Counted from the stretch's first letter, positions 22,667 through 35,366 are shown. The stretch: 64,000 nucleotides of DNA from Lasiosphaeria ovina (GCA_033439765.1 JAULSN010000002.1:4092001-4156000); one strand, 5' to 3'. Numbers and translations are program-made. The notes: a model not told the origin generated them from the sequence alone.

Positions 22667-23349
22667 TCTCCGCCAATCCCAATCTTGCTTTGTCTCACCA
22701 GCCAAGCAAGAGAAAAAAACAAGGCTGGCCAGCTGGGCCAACAGGGGTCATGTGAGCACAGAAGCGCGGGCCAGCATATGTGCCTGTGTTCGAATTCCAG
22801 TGGACGTGCAGCCAGCCACGGTGCTGACGAAGAAATCTGACTGCTGCTGGAGCCGAGAGAGACTGGCGGTTCCAAATCTCTCTCGTTCCTTTATCTCCCA
22901 GGAGTGTGGGGGTTGCTCGTCTTGCATCTAATGTAACCTTTTTCTTTTGTTGGCGCGGGGTTTCCAAACCTTCTCTCGTCTCTTCTCCCAAGCTCAGAGC
23001 GGAGTTTGTTGGTGGCTGCGGCTGCATCATCCCACAACCCACCCCAAACCCGAGGGACAGAGAGATGGCGGGGTTGGTTTTGTGACGAGAAGAAAAATCT
23101 TCTGACCGCATGCTTAGCGCGTGGGGTTAGTTTCTTTTTCGGATTGTTTCCTCCCCTCTCTCAACTGGCCATCTCAGAGCGATTTTGCCTTACAGAGAAG
23201 AGCGGTTGTCCATCCTGAGGAAGTGTTCCCCATCGGGACTCTCAATCTTGACCAACATTTTTGTTTCAATTCACCAACACTACTTTTTCATTTTTTTCGC
23301 TTTCCTTTGTCTAACGTTTAGCGGTATTTTTATCTGCTTTTTTCTTTCC

Positions 23350-23374
23350 TTTTTTTTTTTTTTTTTTTTTTTTT
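23350..23374. repeat. Poly(T) tract, 25 nt
   Basis: An uninterrupted T run within a wider T-rich region from 23280. Confidence 0.9.
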
Positions 23375-24123
23375 AATCAGCATAGATGGCACTCAAAAGC
23401 AATTTGGTTTTTCTTTCTTTCTGTTTTGGGAAGCAAGCAAGCATCGCCTTGCAGCAATCTTTCGGGGAGGCCCCGGAGCGCGTCCGCGAAGTATCTATTG
23501 GATTTTTTTGGCGTTATCTTTGGCTTCTTGGGAAGGCGGGGGAACAAACAGGTCGGTGTACTCATAGCTAGGTAGCCAAGTTGTCGGTGTGATGGCTGAC
23601 GGTACGTCAGACAGCCTAGTTGCTTTCAGTGTACATGTATGTACGGGCTTCATGGAACGCTGCATGTGCTATCTATCATCATTCGCCAACGGTGTTTCAT
23701 TTGTCGGATCTACGAAATTGCGGAAACCCGCCACGGCAAGGAGTTCAGAGCGTCTTGGGTCGGGCATGGTAATACACGGAGTATTGTTTAGCATTTTCTC
23801 AGGAGATATGATTCTATTTTCTTCTTCACACATTGCCTATAGTGCTTCTTAGGATTATCCAACTACCTAGGTACATACCTACCTATCTGCCTGCCTTGGC
23901 GGTGACAACCTCTTGCCTGCTTACTACTGCGTAAAAACCCCAGCCTTGATGGGGCATGACTGAGAGCACGTCCGAAGGGGATACGCAACACTCTAGGAGG
24001 GTGATGAAATGCTGCGAGTCCGCCTATTTAGCATCACACGTGGTACGAATTGGGGTCAACTGTCTCCCCGTATCGAGGTATCCGTACTCAGTAGTCTATT
24101 CTAGATCGGGAATAATCGGGAGG

Positions 24124-24156
24124 TTTTTTTCTTTTTCTTTTTCTTTTTCTTTTTTT
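24124..24156. repeat. (CTTTTT)n microsatellite
   Basis: Four or more hexamer units, flanked by longer T runs, in intergenic sequence. Confidence 0.85.
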
Positions 24157-24470
24157 AGCGAGCTAGGCAAGGAAACCCAACCCCCAATACGATCGATCAA
24201 CGACGCGACAGCCCGTTTCCTCCCCCACCCCCTCCCAAGATATGATGTTCGGGAGATCCCGGGGTTTAGACTTGCTAAGTATATGAGCACTAGTGCTGTG
24301 TAATTCGTACCTACCTGTTTTTGAAATAGCTGCTTTATTATCCATCTCTTCTTCATTCTCTTGTCTCCCTAGCCTATTGTGGTGCAGTGGGATCATAATC
24401 AAGGGCACCAGCCCGATTAGAGAATCCTTTTTTGGAGAAACAAAAGTGGGATATAATGGGATCAGCAGCG

Positions 24471-24495
24471 GAAAGAAAGAAAGAAAGAAAGAAAG
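24471..24495. repeat. (GAAA)n microsatellite
   Basis: Six tetranucleotide units in intergenic sequence. Confidence 0.88.
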
Positions 24496-26057
24496 ATGGA
24501 TGGGAGGGGACCCCGACGTTTGTAAGGTACTCCCCGAAGTCGGCTGGCCGAATGGGATGGGATGGGGTGCTGGAATACGGAGTATATACACGTCTCTACA
24601 TATGTAGTATATGCCTGATGACCTCACCGGCATCGGTTTTTTTTTGTCTGTCTTGTGGCTATCTATGATCAACAAGTGTTGTGGTGGTGGTGGTGGAACA
24701 AACGTGCAAAGATAGGTAAATGCCGCTGTGGTATTTGCACGATGATGATCGTGCTCGGCCGAAGACCGGGATGGCGATCACCTCGGATGAATTGTTGATT
24801 ACGATGCCGGCTCGGTTTTCTAAGCAAGGGAGTTTTAGGTTGTTGACAGATAGCGATGGCGATGATAACAATGGAACATGCATGCTCTGTACGTATCGGA
24901 CGGCGGCGGTAGCGGCAGCAGCAGGACTTCAGGTCACACATGATTCTCCATGTTCGGCATCAAAGTCCCATTTTGGCTGTTAACGATACCGTCGCGATTT
25001 GTCGGGATTGCGGGGGATCTCGGAGTTGGCGGGTTTTGTTTGTTTTGCCTGCTGCCCTGCCCTGGGTAGGTTGTCGCTCTTTATTTCTCGTTTATTCCGC
25101 AAGTAGGTGTTTACGCCCTTCCGGATTACGGATTATGGATTACCTTACTGTGTGCAAAGCAGCCGTAGGGGAAAGGAGCTCATGAGAGAGTTTACGCGCT
25201 CCACCTTCCCTATTGAAGGTCTCACTGCCGATACAGTATGTACAGTAAGGTAAGGTTTGCAGGCGTCTTACTTTGGCTTCAAAGAGAAGGAGGGAGAACG
25301 ACAGACATGTTTGTGCATAGTACAGCGTATTTAAATGGCACGTCGCTGTGACATTGAGGTGGGCAAGTGTAAGTCCGAAAATAGATCCACCCAAGCAAAA
25401 AAAAGACAAAGTCCGGGGTGGTGATGATGGAATATTGGGTATAGTACTAAGTACGGCACGGCGCCATTCGGCCGAGGTGAGGGTGGGAAGCGAGCACATA
25501 CCATGGATATGGGGGCCCGTGGGGCAGTCGATCTGATCTGCAGGCGGCCGGCCGTGTTGGGGTGAGCGGGTTAGCGAGTGGGTGGACCAAACCCCAGACC
25601 TTTTTTTGACACCTACAACCGTACTTCTTTTTTTCTTTTTTTTTTCTTTTCTTGTAGCGATGCAATGCAGGCCGGGAATTGTGTTGGGGCCAGGTCCGGA
25701 GAACCGAGTGACCCAACAGAGCCAACAAGCCCAAGCCGCAGGGTACGCACACACGGGGACGGAATGGGTGAGCATCCGACGGAGATAGGTTCGGGCGAGG
25801 CTGGTGACGAAGTGAAATAAAGTTGCCAGCAAAAGACGAGTCCTCGGGATGCTCGGCTGTGTGCAGCAGGGGTTGATGGGAATCAATGAGCTACAAGCAA
25901 ACCGACACGGGGGCCCGGGCGGCGGTGCATGCATTCACTCACACTAGTTCCAGCAAGAAGGAATCCGTACGGGCGGCGGAGTAGTCACGGAAAGCGAGCT
26001 CCTGGGTCCGTACCTATCTGAGGCGCGTCCGCGTCACGCACTTCAGTCAGCCAGCCA

Positions 26058-26058
<1 letters not shown>

Positions 26059-26088
<30 letters not shown>

Positions 26089-26112
26089 TTTTTTTTTCTT
26101 TTTTTTTTTTTT
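26059..26112. repeat. C29 homopolymer joined to a T-rich tract
   Basis: Twenty-nine C residues (26059-26087) run directly into T10, one C and more T. The complementary G run could form G-quadruplex structures. Such tracts are also prone to sequencing and assembly length errors. Confidence 0.85.
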
Positions 26113-26625
26113 GCTGCTTGATATGATATTGCCGTGTTGGGGAAACCGAAGGAGGGCTTCCATGGCATACCCGCACAGTGTAAGCCCGGAAGACAATACA
26201 TACCTACGATCATCCCAAGAAACAGGAATGGATGGGGGGGTGGCTCGATGTGAAACATTCTCCCACAGCTGCTGTGTCTTGGAACATTTTGACATTCGGA
26301 TGTCTGAAAGCCGCCCACCTAGGTAGTCAGTCGCACGCGTTGCTAATTACCGAGCCACCACAGAGCAGAGCAGAGTCTGGGAGACCAACAACACACACCC
26401 ACGCAGCTGTCTCAAGTTTGGGCCTCCTCGCGCTCACTTCACAAGAGGTAGGTACCTCCCGGGTATCACAACCACTCACACAAGTCGCCCATAGACAACA
26501 AAGTGACAACCACTCCCCAAGCCCATCGGCATGTCTTCAGTTCCATACCCGGCACCTGGCCGACTGCCCGAACCCCGGCCAGCCATGCCGGCGGACACCG
26601 CTGAACCACAATGGTGGGATTACAC

Positions 26626-26870
26626 AACACAATCCAATCCCTGAATGTTTGTTGGCGTGGTACTTGAGCAGAATACTCCGTACGTCAGCCAGGAAAACGA
26701 TTGATAGGTACTTTGGAGAATTCTTAAGTCTCTAGGATTCCAAAATAGGGATTCTAATAGCTTTTGACTCCCTCGGCGAAAACCCCTTTGGGCGGGCAGT
26801 AAGGTATTGAGGCCTTTCAAATCTTAGAAAGTTCCCTACTAACAAACATTCAGGGGACTGGATTGCAGTA
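26626..26870 (+). mobile_element. MITE-like element, copy B
   Basis: About 245 bp with inverted termini: left AATCCAATCCCTGAATGTTT and right AAACATTCAGGGGACTGGAT. The interior matches copy C through GTTGGCGTGG, AATAGGGATTCTAATAGC, the GGCGGGCAGTA region and the subterminal CCCTACTAACAAACATTC. No coding capacity, so it would depend on a transposase from elsewhere. Ends are set by the repeat and may be off by a few bases. Confidence 0.8.
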
Positions 26871-27623
26871 GTGAACTCGCAACCAGAGCAGACACGAGGC
26901 ATAATGGTTTTCGATCGAGGTCTCTATCGTGATAGAGAATGAATATAGATACAGCTAAAAGGAGTCAAAGACACAAGCAAATGTTCGGTGTGTGTTGTGT
27001 TCAGTGTGCCTGACATTGGGTCCGTCCCATTTTCTCATCTCTCGAGACTTGAACCTCATTCTCTCCCCTCGACCCCCCGCTTCCAGACGAAAGGGGTAGA
27101 AAAAAAGACAGAATACCGAAACAGAAACCTAGTTCCGAGATAGACAAATTCAGCTCAGCCCAGCCCAGCCCAGCTCGACTCAAGGGAAAAACATAATCAA
27201 CAAAAGCAACACCTGAGCTAGCCATCCCGCACCGAACGCAAGAGATAACTCTAGGAAAGCAACATATCTTATGCGGGAGAGAAGCGGAGAAGCACAGAGT
27301 GGTGACACAAAGGCAGGAAAGACTCGGACAGGTAAGACGTTATAAAAATACGGGGTGAGGAGGCGAGAATATTTTAAGTTTCAACGTCCTTACTTTCTTT
27401 TCTCCATTTTTTACCAGTCAACACAAGCACCACAGCTGGGAGGGAAAAAATTAAGACAAAAAACAATGTTGATGATAATGAACCCTCCTCCCAAAAAAAA
27501 AATCAAGAATATCGCTCCCAGATAGAAAACGAAAAGAAAAGGGGGAAAACGAGCGAGACCCAAAACCCGCAAAAGTACTACAAGAGTTGAAGAAAAAAAG
27601 GGGAAACAAGCCTCCCTCGATTA
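26871..27623. other. Intergenic sequence downstream of DRS2
   Basis: No gene recognised. Next to the DRS2 stop it is A-rich on the + strand, consistent with a T-rich 3' UTR of the minus-strand gene. A short (CAGCC)n run lies near 27155-27175. Confidence 0.4.
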
Positions 27624-30600
27624 CTATATTCTCCCAACCATGCCTTCCGCATGGGGGTTATTGGACCTTGAACTCGCCATCTCGCCGTAACGGCCGCGAT
27701 GTTGTGTTGTGTCGTAAGCTTGGAGGACGCGCGTCTGCGACTCGTCGGCCTGGGAGAAGGCGTAGCCACGCTGCTTGCGCATGCGCTGCACCTGGCGGAC
27801 CTTCCGGATGGCCTTTTGGAACTGCTCCATACTATTCCCCAAAAGATCAGCAAATTAAACATGGATATTGGAGAGGAGAGGCAAAACGTACCGAGGCCTG
27901 TAATCCTGGATGTTGTACTTTTGAATCTCCTGCACATGGTGGTACGGCTCGGGCCGCCACAGCCGCTTGCTAAACTTCCAGGTAAAGTCGCGGAATAGGC
28001 AGAGGAGGGCGAGGGTAGGCATTTCTATCCAGAAGGTGGCGCTGGTGAAGAGGCGGGGGATGACGCCGTAATATTCTGTCGAAAAGCCCAACTTGGGTGC
28101 CACTGTGCCATAAACCGCCACGAACACGATCCAGATGGCCATGCTGCCTGGGATGGCGATGATGTGGTATTTTGTCCAGTTATTGGTCACGAGCGCCGCC
28201 TTGCCGAGCACCGTCAGGAGCACCGCCCCGTACATGGCCGTTCCCCATACCCACTTACCCGCCACCAAGCTGTCGCTCTGCACGCCGTCGTTGATCCAAA
28301 AGAGGCTGCCGCCGATGTACAGGATGATGGAGTGGTAGACGGCCGTGAGGATCCAGGACGCAAACACCTTGATTTTGAAGAAGGCGTTCGACTGGCCTAG
28401 ATTATAGAGCTGCGGGTACCGATCGAGAAGGCGTGCCGAGACAAACTGGTCGAGGATTCCCAATACGAGTGGCGGGAGCACCGTGTAGAAGACGTTGTAA
28501 AACGACAGCGTCCACGACTCGTAAATGACCTCACCAGAGAAGACGTTTTGGAAGACATACTACATCATGTTAGAAACCCGGCCTTTCTGGCAGATGCACG
28601 CGGGGGGGAAGGGGGAGGGTTCCACTCACCCAAAACTGCGTAAGGTACAGCGTCATGTTCTTGTAAAAGGAAAACAGAATGGTTTTGCTGACGCGGTGGT
28701 AGCTCCACGCGCCATGGACGAGAAGCAGCTTGCGGAGGAAGCGAAACTGGGCAATGGAAACATCGGCACTGCGTGCAGCCTGGAGACCCTCCATGCCGCT
28801 GATTCCGATGCCGATATGCGCGGCTTGAATCATGGAGACGTCGTTTGCTCCGTCGCCAATGGCGAGGAGAATCGACTCCTTCTGGTACTTCTTCACCAGC
28901 TTGACGACCAGTGCCTTTTGCAGCGGGGAAACGCGGCAGCAGATGACAGCCTTGCACATGATGGCAAGATCAAGGAAGAGCTTCTCGAGGTCCTTTTCGA
29001 GAGCAAACGTGAGCGACTTGCCGTCAATGACGAGAGCCAGGGTTTCCATCTCGATAGTGGCTTCGCCCTGGTTCCGGATGGCGTCCATCTTCTTCTGGAT
29101 GTTATCCCGCGTCGCGGCGGCCGTGTCCTCGTTGATGATGAGAAGCATCATGTCCTCGCTGAGAAGCTTACAGCTCATGCCGATATTGATGGCCGTCTCT
29201 TGCCGGTCGCCAGTGAGGACCCAGACTTTTATGCCCGCCTCCTGCAGTGTGTGAATAGTCTCGGGCACGCCGTCTTGCAGCCGATCCTCGATGGCGGTCG
29301 CCCCCAATAGGTAGAAATCGCGCTCAATAAGCTCCGCAGCCTTGTCCAGCTCTTCGGCGCGGTTGCCGCTGACGGTGGTCTGGGCCTTGTCGTACACCTG
29401 GTACCATTCCTGGAACTCGTGCTCTGGAACCTCACGCATGGCGAGGCAGAGTGTTCGCAGACCCTCGGACGCATACTCTTCGAGATGACGCAGGGTGACA
29501 TCGACGTGCGGGTTGTCGTCGTTCAGCCGTTCCAGAATAACGGTGTCCGCACCTTTGCAATAGCACCGCACCTTTCCATCAGGGCAGCGGTAGATGGTCG
29601 ACATACGCTTGCGGGTCGAGTTGAACTCGCATACAGCCAGCAGCTCAAACTCGAGTGACTTGCCGTCGACTTCGATAAGCACAGACCGCGGCTTGCGTGC
29701 CGAGAACTTGTGGCCAAGGATCAGGGCGCCTTCGACTAGCGCCCCCTCGTCGGGAGAGGCTGCCTGATACTTGATGTTTCCCTCTTCGTCTCTCTCCGGG
29801 ATAACAGTGTGGCATGTCGAGAGCAAGGTCAAGAAGTGATCAATGGCTTGCGCAGATGCGTGCGTCTTGCGGTTTTCCCGGAGCTGCTTGAAGTCGTGGA
29901 TTCCAACCTCGACTCCGTCCTCGATTGTCGGCACGCGGTCCTCGGGGACTGTTTCAGAATACATGATGCCGGCAATTGAGCATTGCTTGAACTCCATCAT
30001 GTTGCATGTCAGTGTGCCCGTCTTGTCCGAAAAAACGTACTCCACCATGCCCAACTCTTCGACTAAACTCGAGGTCCGGCAGTTCGCAGGTGTGTCGTTG
30101 ACGTCGTAGTATATATCCATGTCGTCGTTGATCAATATTCCGTGCCAGTACTTGACCATTTCGAGAGTGACAAACAGCGAAATAGGGACCAGGGAAGAGA
30201 ATAGAACCCAGAACGTGACCATGTCTTTGATGAAGACGCGGGCAACTTCGGAGGGACTGCCGATGGGGTCCAGGAAGAGATAGCTGAGCGAATTTCCGTC
30301 AACCCTCCGCATGATGAGGTCGCCAACAGTTGAGATGACGCTCAGCCCCAGGAGAATGCCAACTAGGGCCAGAACGAGCATGTTGAGTTGCCTCTCCACC
30401 TTTGTCCGCTTGATGGGCGCCGCCGTGGCGTTTCGCATCAGCTTCGTCTCGTGGCCCGTGAAGACGACGACGCCGTGGATCCAGGGCGTGTTTCGCAGCG
30501 TGGCACCTCGTAGAAGCAGCTGCTCGGGGTTTATCGACAGCTCCTTCTCTCCGCCGCCGGCTTGCATAGTCAGGGTAGCCTCGTACGTGTACAGGCTGCT

Positions 30601-31878
30601 GTTGGGCTGTTCGGAGCGGATCCTGCCCCCCAGTCGGCTCAGCTCGCTCGAACTCACCATGGTTACCGTCTCGGGTAAGCCCTGCTTGATCTTGAGATTT
30701 GTTTCTCCGTCGAGGTTTGCAGTCTCAATGTAACACAGACCCTCGGGCTCGGAGCTCGCCAGAAGGACCAGGTCGGCCGGGAACGGCTCCTCCGACTCGA
30801 CGCGCACAATGTCTCCGACAGAAACGTTGATCCATTTCGTTTCCTCAAACGTCGAGCCCCTCAGAACACGGGCCTTGGACATGTTGAGGGCCTTGTCAGC
30901 CTGTTTCCGGCGGTAGTCCTCGACCAATTCCTTACCCGCCGACACCATGAGCACAACGATAAGGGGTCCGATGGTGGTGTATCTGTTCGTGGGCGAGAGG
31001 CCGGGAATCTGCTGCAAGCCGGCCGTGAATAGAAAGAAGATGTTGGCGAATTTTGAGAACTGCTCCAACAGAAACTTGGGCATAAAGGTAGCGACGTTGT
31101 ACTTGGCCGTGGATACGTGGTTGTCGACGTACTTGTTGGCCATGTTGGCAGGCGGGTTGTTGAGGTGGATGATGCGAGGCCCCAGGGTCGAGGGATCAGG
31201 CTTCCCGCGCCCGAAGCCGAACTTGAAGTTGCCCATATCGAACTTCTTCTTCGGCTTGGGGGCCGTCGGCGGCGTTTCTAGCCTGTCCGAGTCTGTGCGG
31301 CCGGCGGCGCGCGGCTCCCTCAATGGCAGGTCCATTTCCGAGTAACCCTGGCCCATGCCGAGCTTGTGCTTGATGCGGCCGAAAACACCACCGCCCAAGG
31401 CGAGAACGCTGTTACGATTCCGCGCGTCCCTCACAGCCGAGGCGCCGCCGGGCGGCAGAGGGCCGCCCTGCTGATAGTATGAACCGCCGTCATCTGGATA
31501 TTCGTCAGAGTCGTCGGCGTATCTCTGGTAGTTGCCCAGATCCGATGTCTGGCTGTATTGCCTGTCGGCATCGGTCAGGTAGGGCGCGGTGGGAGGACGG
31601 GGTGTGGAGCCCGAGGGGCCGGCCGGCGGCGGGCGTGCCGACGAGGCATGTGGTATCGGTATTGTTGATGTTGAATGGCCGGCGCCGATGAAGTCGTCGT
31701 ACGAGACCGAGGGGCGGGGCTGCGCCGCGTCGTGGTCGAAGCCATAAGCGAGGAGGTCATCGTCGTTGAGCGTCGACCGTTGGCCGCCGCTGTACGCGGG
31801 CTGTTCATTTTCTAGGTCGAGAAGCAAGTCGTTCCGGGAGGTCGACGAGGCCCCAGGAGGCGGCGGGCGTGCGGCCAT
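27624..31878 (-). CDS. DRS2: P4-type phospholipid-translocating ATPase (Drs2 flippase)
   Basis: Three exons, 31878-28630, 28559-27892 and 27831-27624, with introns of 70 and 60 nt, encode 1374 residues. Drs2 flips phosphatidylserine and phosphatidylethanolamine to the cytosolic leaflet of trans-Golgi and endosomal membranes and drives vesicle budding. The cytosolic N-terminus (about 1-235) is Pro/Gly/Tyr-rich. P-type ATPase motifs are intact: actuator LDGETN (D390), phosphorylation site SDKTGT (D618), and hinge GDGANDVSM (DGAND at 1009-1013). The P4 signature PISLFVTLEMVK is present. Exon 2 carries the last membrane helices, joined as YLTQFW-YVFQNVFSGEVIYESW. Exon 3 gives the conserved tail RPRMEQFQKAIRKVRQVQRMRKQRGYAFSQADE, the regulatory C-terminal region. 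No catalytic residue appears lost. Divergent from CRIPT. Confidence 0.96.
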
Positions 31879-33013
31879 GCCGGAGAACCCAAGCGGCTGA
31901 CCGGTCAGGGTCGCGCGGCGTGTTGAGCAAGCAGCAGCAGCACAAGAGACAAATCAAGACGATGGCCGGAGCATTGAGGATTGATGCGGCCGGGGTGGGA
32001 AAATGCAGTCGAAGCGTATATCCTCAAGCGGGTGTTTGGCGTTGCGATTGTCGATGAGCGGCCTTTCAGTGCTGTCGGGGTCAGCAAGCTGAGAGGGGGC
32101 GTCGTTCGAGAATCGAGAATTGCGATGGCGATGCCACGCTCGTTTTCCTGGCACAGCCTCCTTTTGGCACAGGATGCCAGGGGAGTCGTCGGGTTCGTCA
32201 GCCGTCAGCCGCCGTCCGCCGTCCGCGCAGGTCTGCACCTCCACTTAGGTACCTAATAACTGGGCGGGCACGCTGTCAGTGGAGATGGAATCGATGGAGT
32301 GCACGGATGCCGTTTGGTCCTGCGCCGCGCATCTCCTTCAAAATGACAAAGACGAAAAACAGGTCAACAACAACGACGAAAGATCAGACCGACAGAAAGC
32401 CCCTGAATACGACAAGTGCGATCGTGTCTGATGTGTGTGAAAATTGCGATGAGGCTCTCTCCACTCAGGGGAAACGACGGCGCACCGGGAAGTACACTAG
32501 CATGTATCCAGGTATCTTTTCTTTGAATTGGGGGCACTAGTGCGAACCTGACAGGAGGGCCCCCCGTTATTACACTGTTAGGGGCCGTCACGGCGCTGAG
32601 AGGTGCCCGTGCTTGGCAGGTTGCTTGCCGCAGAGGCCGCGTTGCTATGAATAACCAAGTGTTTCGGAGAGCATTTAGCCAATCACTTCTCGCCTGAGGC
32701 TCAGATCAGGGTGCTCTGCCTCGCCAGAAGGAGGCTGGAGCTGCAGCGCCCAACTACTGAGTATTAGAGTGGGGCTTTTGGGGGTGCCCTTTCTAGAAGG
32801 TAAGAAGAACCCAAAGTCACGTTCACAGTGGCAACAAGCCTCGTCCATTATCGTATAATCCCGCGGGTCGTATCGTCGTAATCGCAACAGTGGTCGTCGC
32901 CCAGCCTCATCTTGGTAGATTCGTATCGGCAACTCGTCACAAAGCAAGCTCTATACCGACGACGCATCTTTAATTTGACATTTGCCTACTCAGAACCCGG
33001 GCAGTCTGCCATC
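31879..33013. promoter_or_regulatory. Divergent upstream region DRS2 / CRIPT
   Basis: 1.1 kb between two divergent starts, with no credible ORF. It should contain both promoters. I see no diagnostic factor site. Confidence 0.4.
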
Positions 33014-33659
33014 ATGGTCTGCGGCAAGTGTGCAAAGCTGGCCAAGACCACGCTCGCCACACCTAGCGTTAAAAAGAAGAGCGAGATGTACTACGGCTCT
33101 TCGGCATCCTCGTCGGCGTCGGCGTCGGGCGACAAGAAGACTTCGGCCACACTGGGCCAGTCTGGCGTCTCAAAGGTCAGTACCTCATATAAATCTCACG
33201 GCGAACCAAGGCCCAACACAACCTGCTGACGTCTCCACAGAGCAAGCTGCTGTCCAAAGCCGCAAAGAACCCCTTGGCGCAATATTCAAGGTATGTACTG
33301 CACATACATATATGTTGTCGCGTAGCATATCTCAGCCTCGCAGGCTAGCAAGGCGAAATTGACATACCCCCCCCCCCGTCAGTGCTCGCAGTCGGTGCTG
33401 ACCAGGATTCAACAGTTCATGTGGGCGCTGCAAGACCAAGATCTCGCAGGGATACACATACTGCCACACATGTGCCTATCGTGACAACTGTGAGTCTCTA
33501 TCCCATCTTACTCGGTATGACATGAGAGCGTGCGAACCGGTCGGTGTCTGGTGCTGACAGCAAAATACTGTAGCTTGCACCATGTGCGGCAAGTCAAACT
33601 CCAAGGGAAAGACGCCGGCGGCGCCTTTTGTCTCTGGGCAAAAGTTCTCGCTCAAGTGA
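33014..33659 (+). CDS. CRIPT: CRIPT family protein
   Basis: Four short exons, 33014-33175, 33241-33290, 33416-33489 and 33574-33659, encode 123 residues. The introns are 65, 125 and 84 nt. The product reads MVCGKCAKLAKTTLATPSVK, then SKLLSKAAKNPLAQYSS, CGRCKTKISQGYTYCHTCAYRDNSCTMCGKSN and the C-terminal VSGQKFSLK. The four CxxC pairs and the conserved tail identify CRIPT, first found as a cysteine-rich PDZ-3 binder in animals and later as a minor-spliceosome-associated zinc protein. A Ser/Ala/Lys-rich linker (about 26-50) is longer than in animal homologues. All splice phases are consistent. The cellular role in this fungus is inferred; splicing is the best guess. Confidence 0.92.
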
Positions 33660-34260
33660 GAGTCTCATCACATACTACTGTACAACAGCTCAACGCACCG
33701 AGGCCGAGCTGAACAACTCAAAAAGGCGCCACTTATTACCATAGCCGTCTTTGTCTCTCTCTATACTTGATATGGCGCAGTTTACGCAGGAATATCGGCG
33801 GCAAGCCGCGAGCTGTACCCTTCACTCATCGCCAGGCAGCGTCTGCTTTACCGGTCGCCACGGCCTGAGCAAGATCCCGAGGAGATTTCATATTTTCACA
33901 TAATAGACACTCATACAGCACTCGGTCGCTATCGTTTATGCCTCGACCACGGTACGGCGGCGATGGTTTGGCTGAGCACAGCGGGCTTTCTTCTCACTCT
34001 GGGAGCTCTCGAGGCCAGATAGACTAGCGATCCAGGCATAGATGTTGGGTCTAATCGTGTCAAATAGTACGAGACGGGTGCTTATTTCACCAAATGCACA
34101 GGGAATGGTCATTTTGGGACTGGCCGACGGCATGTGCACCTTATATTGGGGAGAGCAAGCTGTTTCGGGGGCAAGCAAACAGTGACGCCCTCGTGTACAC
34201 TTAGCTTACTCGATACGAAAAGAGACGACGTCGATTGCAACTAAGTAATACACAGCCTCG
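33660..34260. other. Intergenic region between convergent CRIPT and epoxide hydrolase
   Basis: Probable 3' UTRs of two convergent genes. No ORF of note. Confidence 0.45.
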
Positions 34261-35366
34261 TTAAATTGACGCCTTCGGCCCTTTGTCGGCCTTCAACACA
34301 TCGGCCAGGAACTTGCCAATGTGCCCATTGACCTCTTGCGGTGCCTCCCATAGAGCCCAGTGGTTGGTGTTGACTTCTTCCTTGACCAAGCTGTCGAAAA
34401 ACCGGCCCATGCCCGCGGACATGGCCGGTGGCAGCGCCTTGTCCTTGGACGCAACAATGAGCAGGGACGGTGCGCTAATGCGCGACCGATTCTGCTCGAC
34501 GAGCTCTTGCTCCTCCTCGAAGTTCACCCTGGAGTTGCGGTACCAGTTGAGCGGCCCATGCAGGTCGTGGCGGCTGTACTCGTCGACGTAAAAGTCCATC
34601 TCGGCCGCGCTCAGCAGCGGGCTCGGGCCGATCTTGTTGAGGTTCTCAAACACGACGCCGACCTCGGTGCTGAAGCCGAACTCGTTGTTAGGCCCGCGCC
34701 CGCCGAACAGGCTAGACAGGAACCGGCGCAGCTTCTCGGGCCCGACGACGGCCGCCTCGACGTCGGGGCCCGCGAGCTGCAGCTGGTACCGGAAGTTGGG
34801 CAGCAGCGTCTCCACCAGCACCTCGCGCGGCACCCACGTCTTGAGCGGCTGCCAGTACGGCGTGCACACGGAGAAGACGGCGCGCGTCAGCTCGGGCCGC
34901 CACAGCGCGAACCGCCACACGACTGCGCCGCCCCAGTCGTGCCCGCCCAGCACGACCGGCTGCTCGGGCCCGGCCACGTGCGCCGCCAGCGCCGCGAGGT
35001 CCTCGACGACGCTCTTGTACGAGTACGGCTCGATGGGTTCGGGCGCGTCGGTGCGGCCGTAGCCCAGCATGTCCGGCACCACGACGCGCATCCCCAGCGC
35101 CTGCAGGAACGGCACCTGGTATCGCCAGCCAAACGCCAGGTCGGGCCAGCCGTGCACGAGCACGACTGTGGTGGTGGTGCTGCTCACGCCCCCCGCCGGG
35201 TTGCCGAGCAAGTAGTGGTACGTCTTGCCGCGGACCAGCAGCGTGTCTGTGACAGGAGGTTAGCAGGTGCAGCAGCAGCCTAGAGCGAGGGGGGGGGCTT
35301 GCGGTGCACTACACGGCTGTCGTCCGGGGTGAGCTTGCCCGGGGCAGCGTCTGCGTTGCTCGCCAT
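34261..35366 (-). CDS. Alpha/beta-hydrolase, epoxide hydrolase-like
   Basis: Exon 1 is 35366-35303 and exon 2 is 35246-34261; the product is 349 residues. The intron (56 nt) seems to use a GC donor (GCAAGC) and CACAG acceptor, giving DDSRVVHHTLLVRGKTYHYLLGNP, which matches the usual N-terminus of fungal epoxide hydrolases. A GT donor ten or so bases earlier is also in phase but loses the VVH residues. Motifs: oxyanion HGWPD (53-57), nucleophile elbow GGHDWGG with D125, and the catalytic histidine in NTNHWALWEAP. A cap domain (about 160-270) lies between. Such enzymes open epoxides to diols. No signal peptide, so it is probably cytosolic or peroxisomal. Substrate unknown; no biosynthetic neighbours. 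Confidence 0.85.

Larger units (their letters stand above)
22667..26625. other. Gene-poor, microsatellite-rich region
   Basis: I found no supported gene across this stretch. It is full of simple repeats: T25 at 23350, (CTTTTT)n at 24124, (GAAA)n at 24471 and a C29/T tract at 26059. ORFs such as 25140-25934 on the minus strand translate to low-complexity or unrelated sequence. Confidence 0.45.

Noticed and set aside
25140..25934. 264-codon ORF on the minus strand
   Set aside because: No family resemblance; it passes through a Lys-rich readout of a T tract and lies in repeat-rich sequence.
28525..29310. 261-codon ORF on the + strand opposite DRS2
   Set aside because: It is antisense to a conserved catalytic region, has no ATG-based family match, and its residues mirror DRS2 codon bias.
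34360..35283. 307-codon ORF on the + strand opposite the epoxide hydrolase
   Set aside because: Arg/Gln/Val-rich antisense shadow; the minus strand carries clear catalytic motifs.
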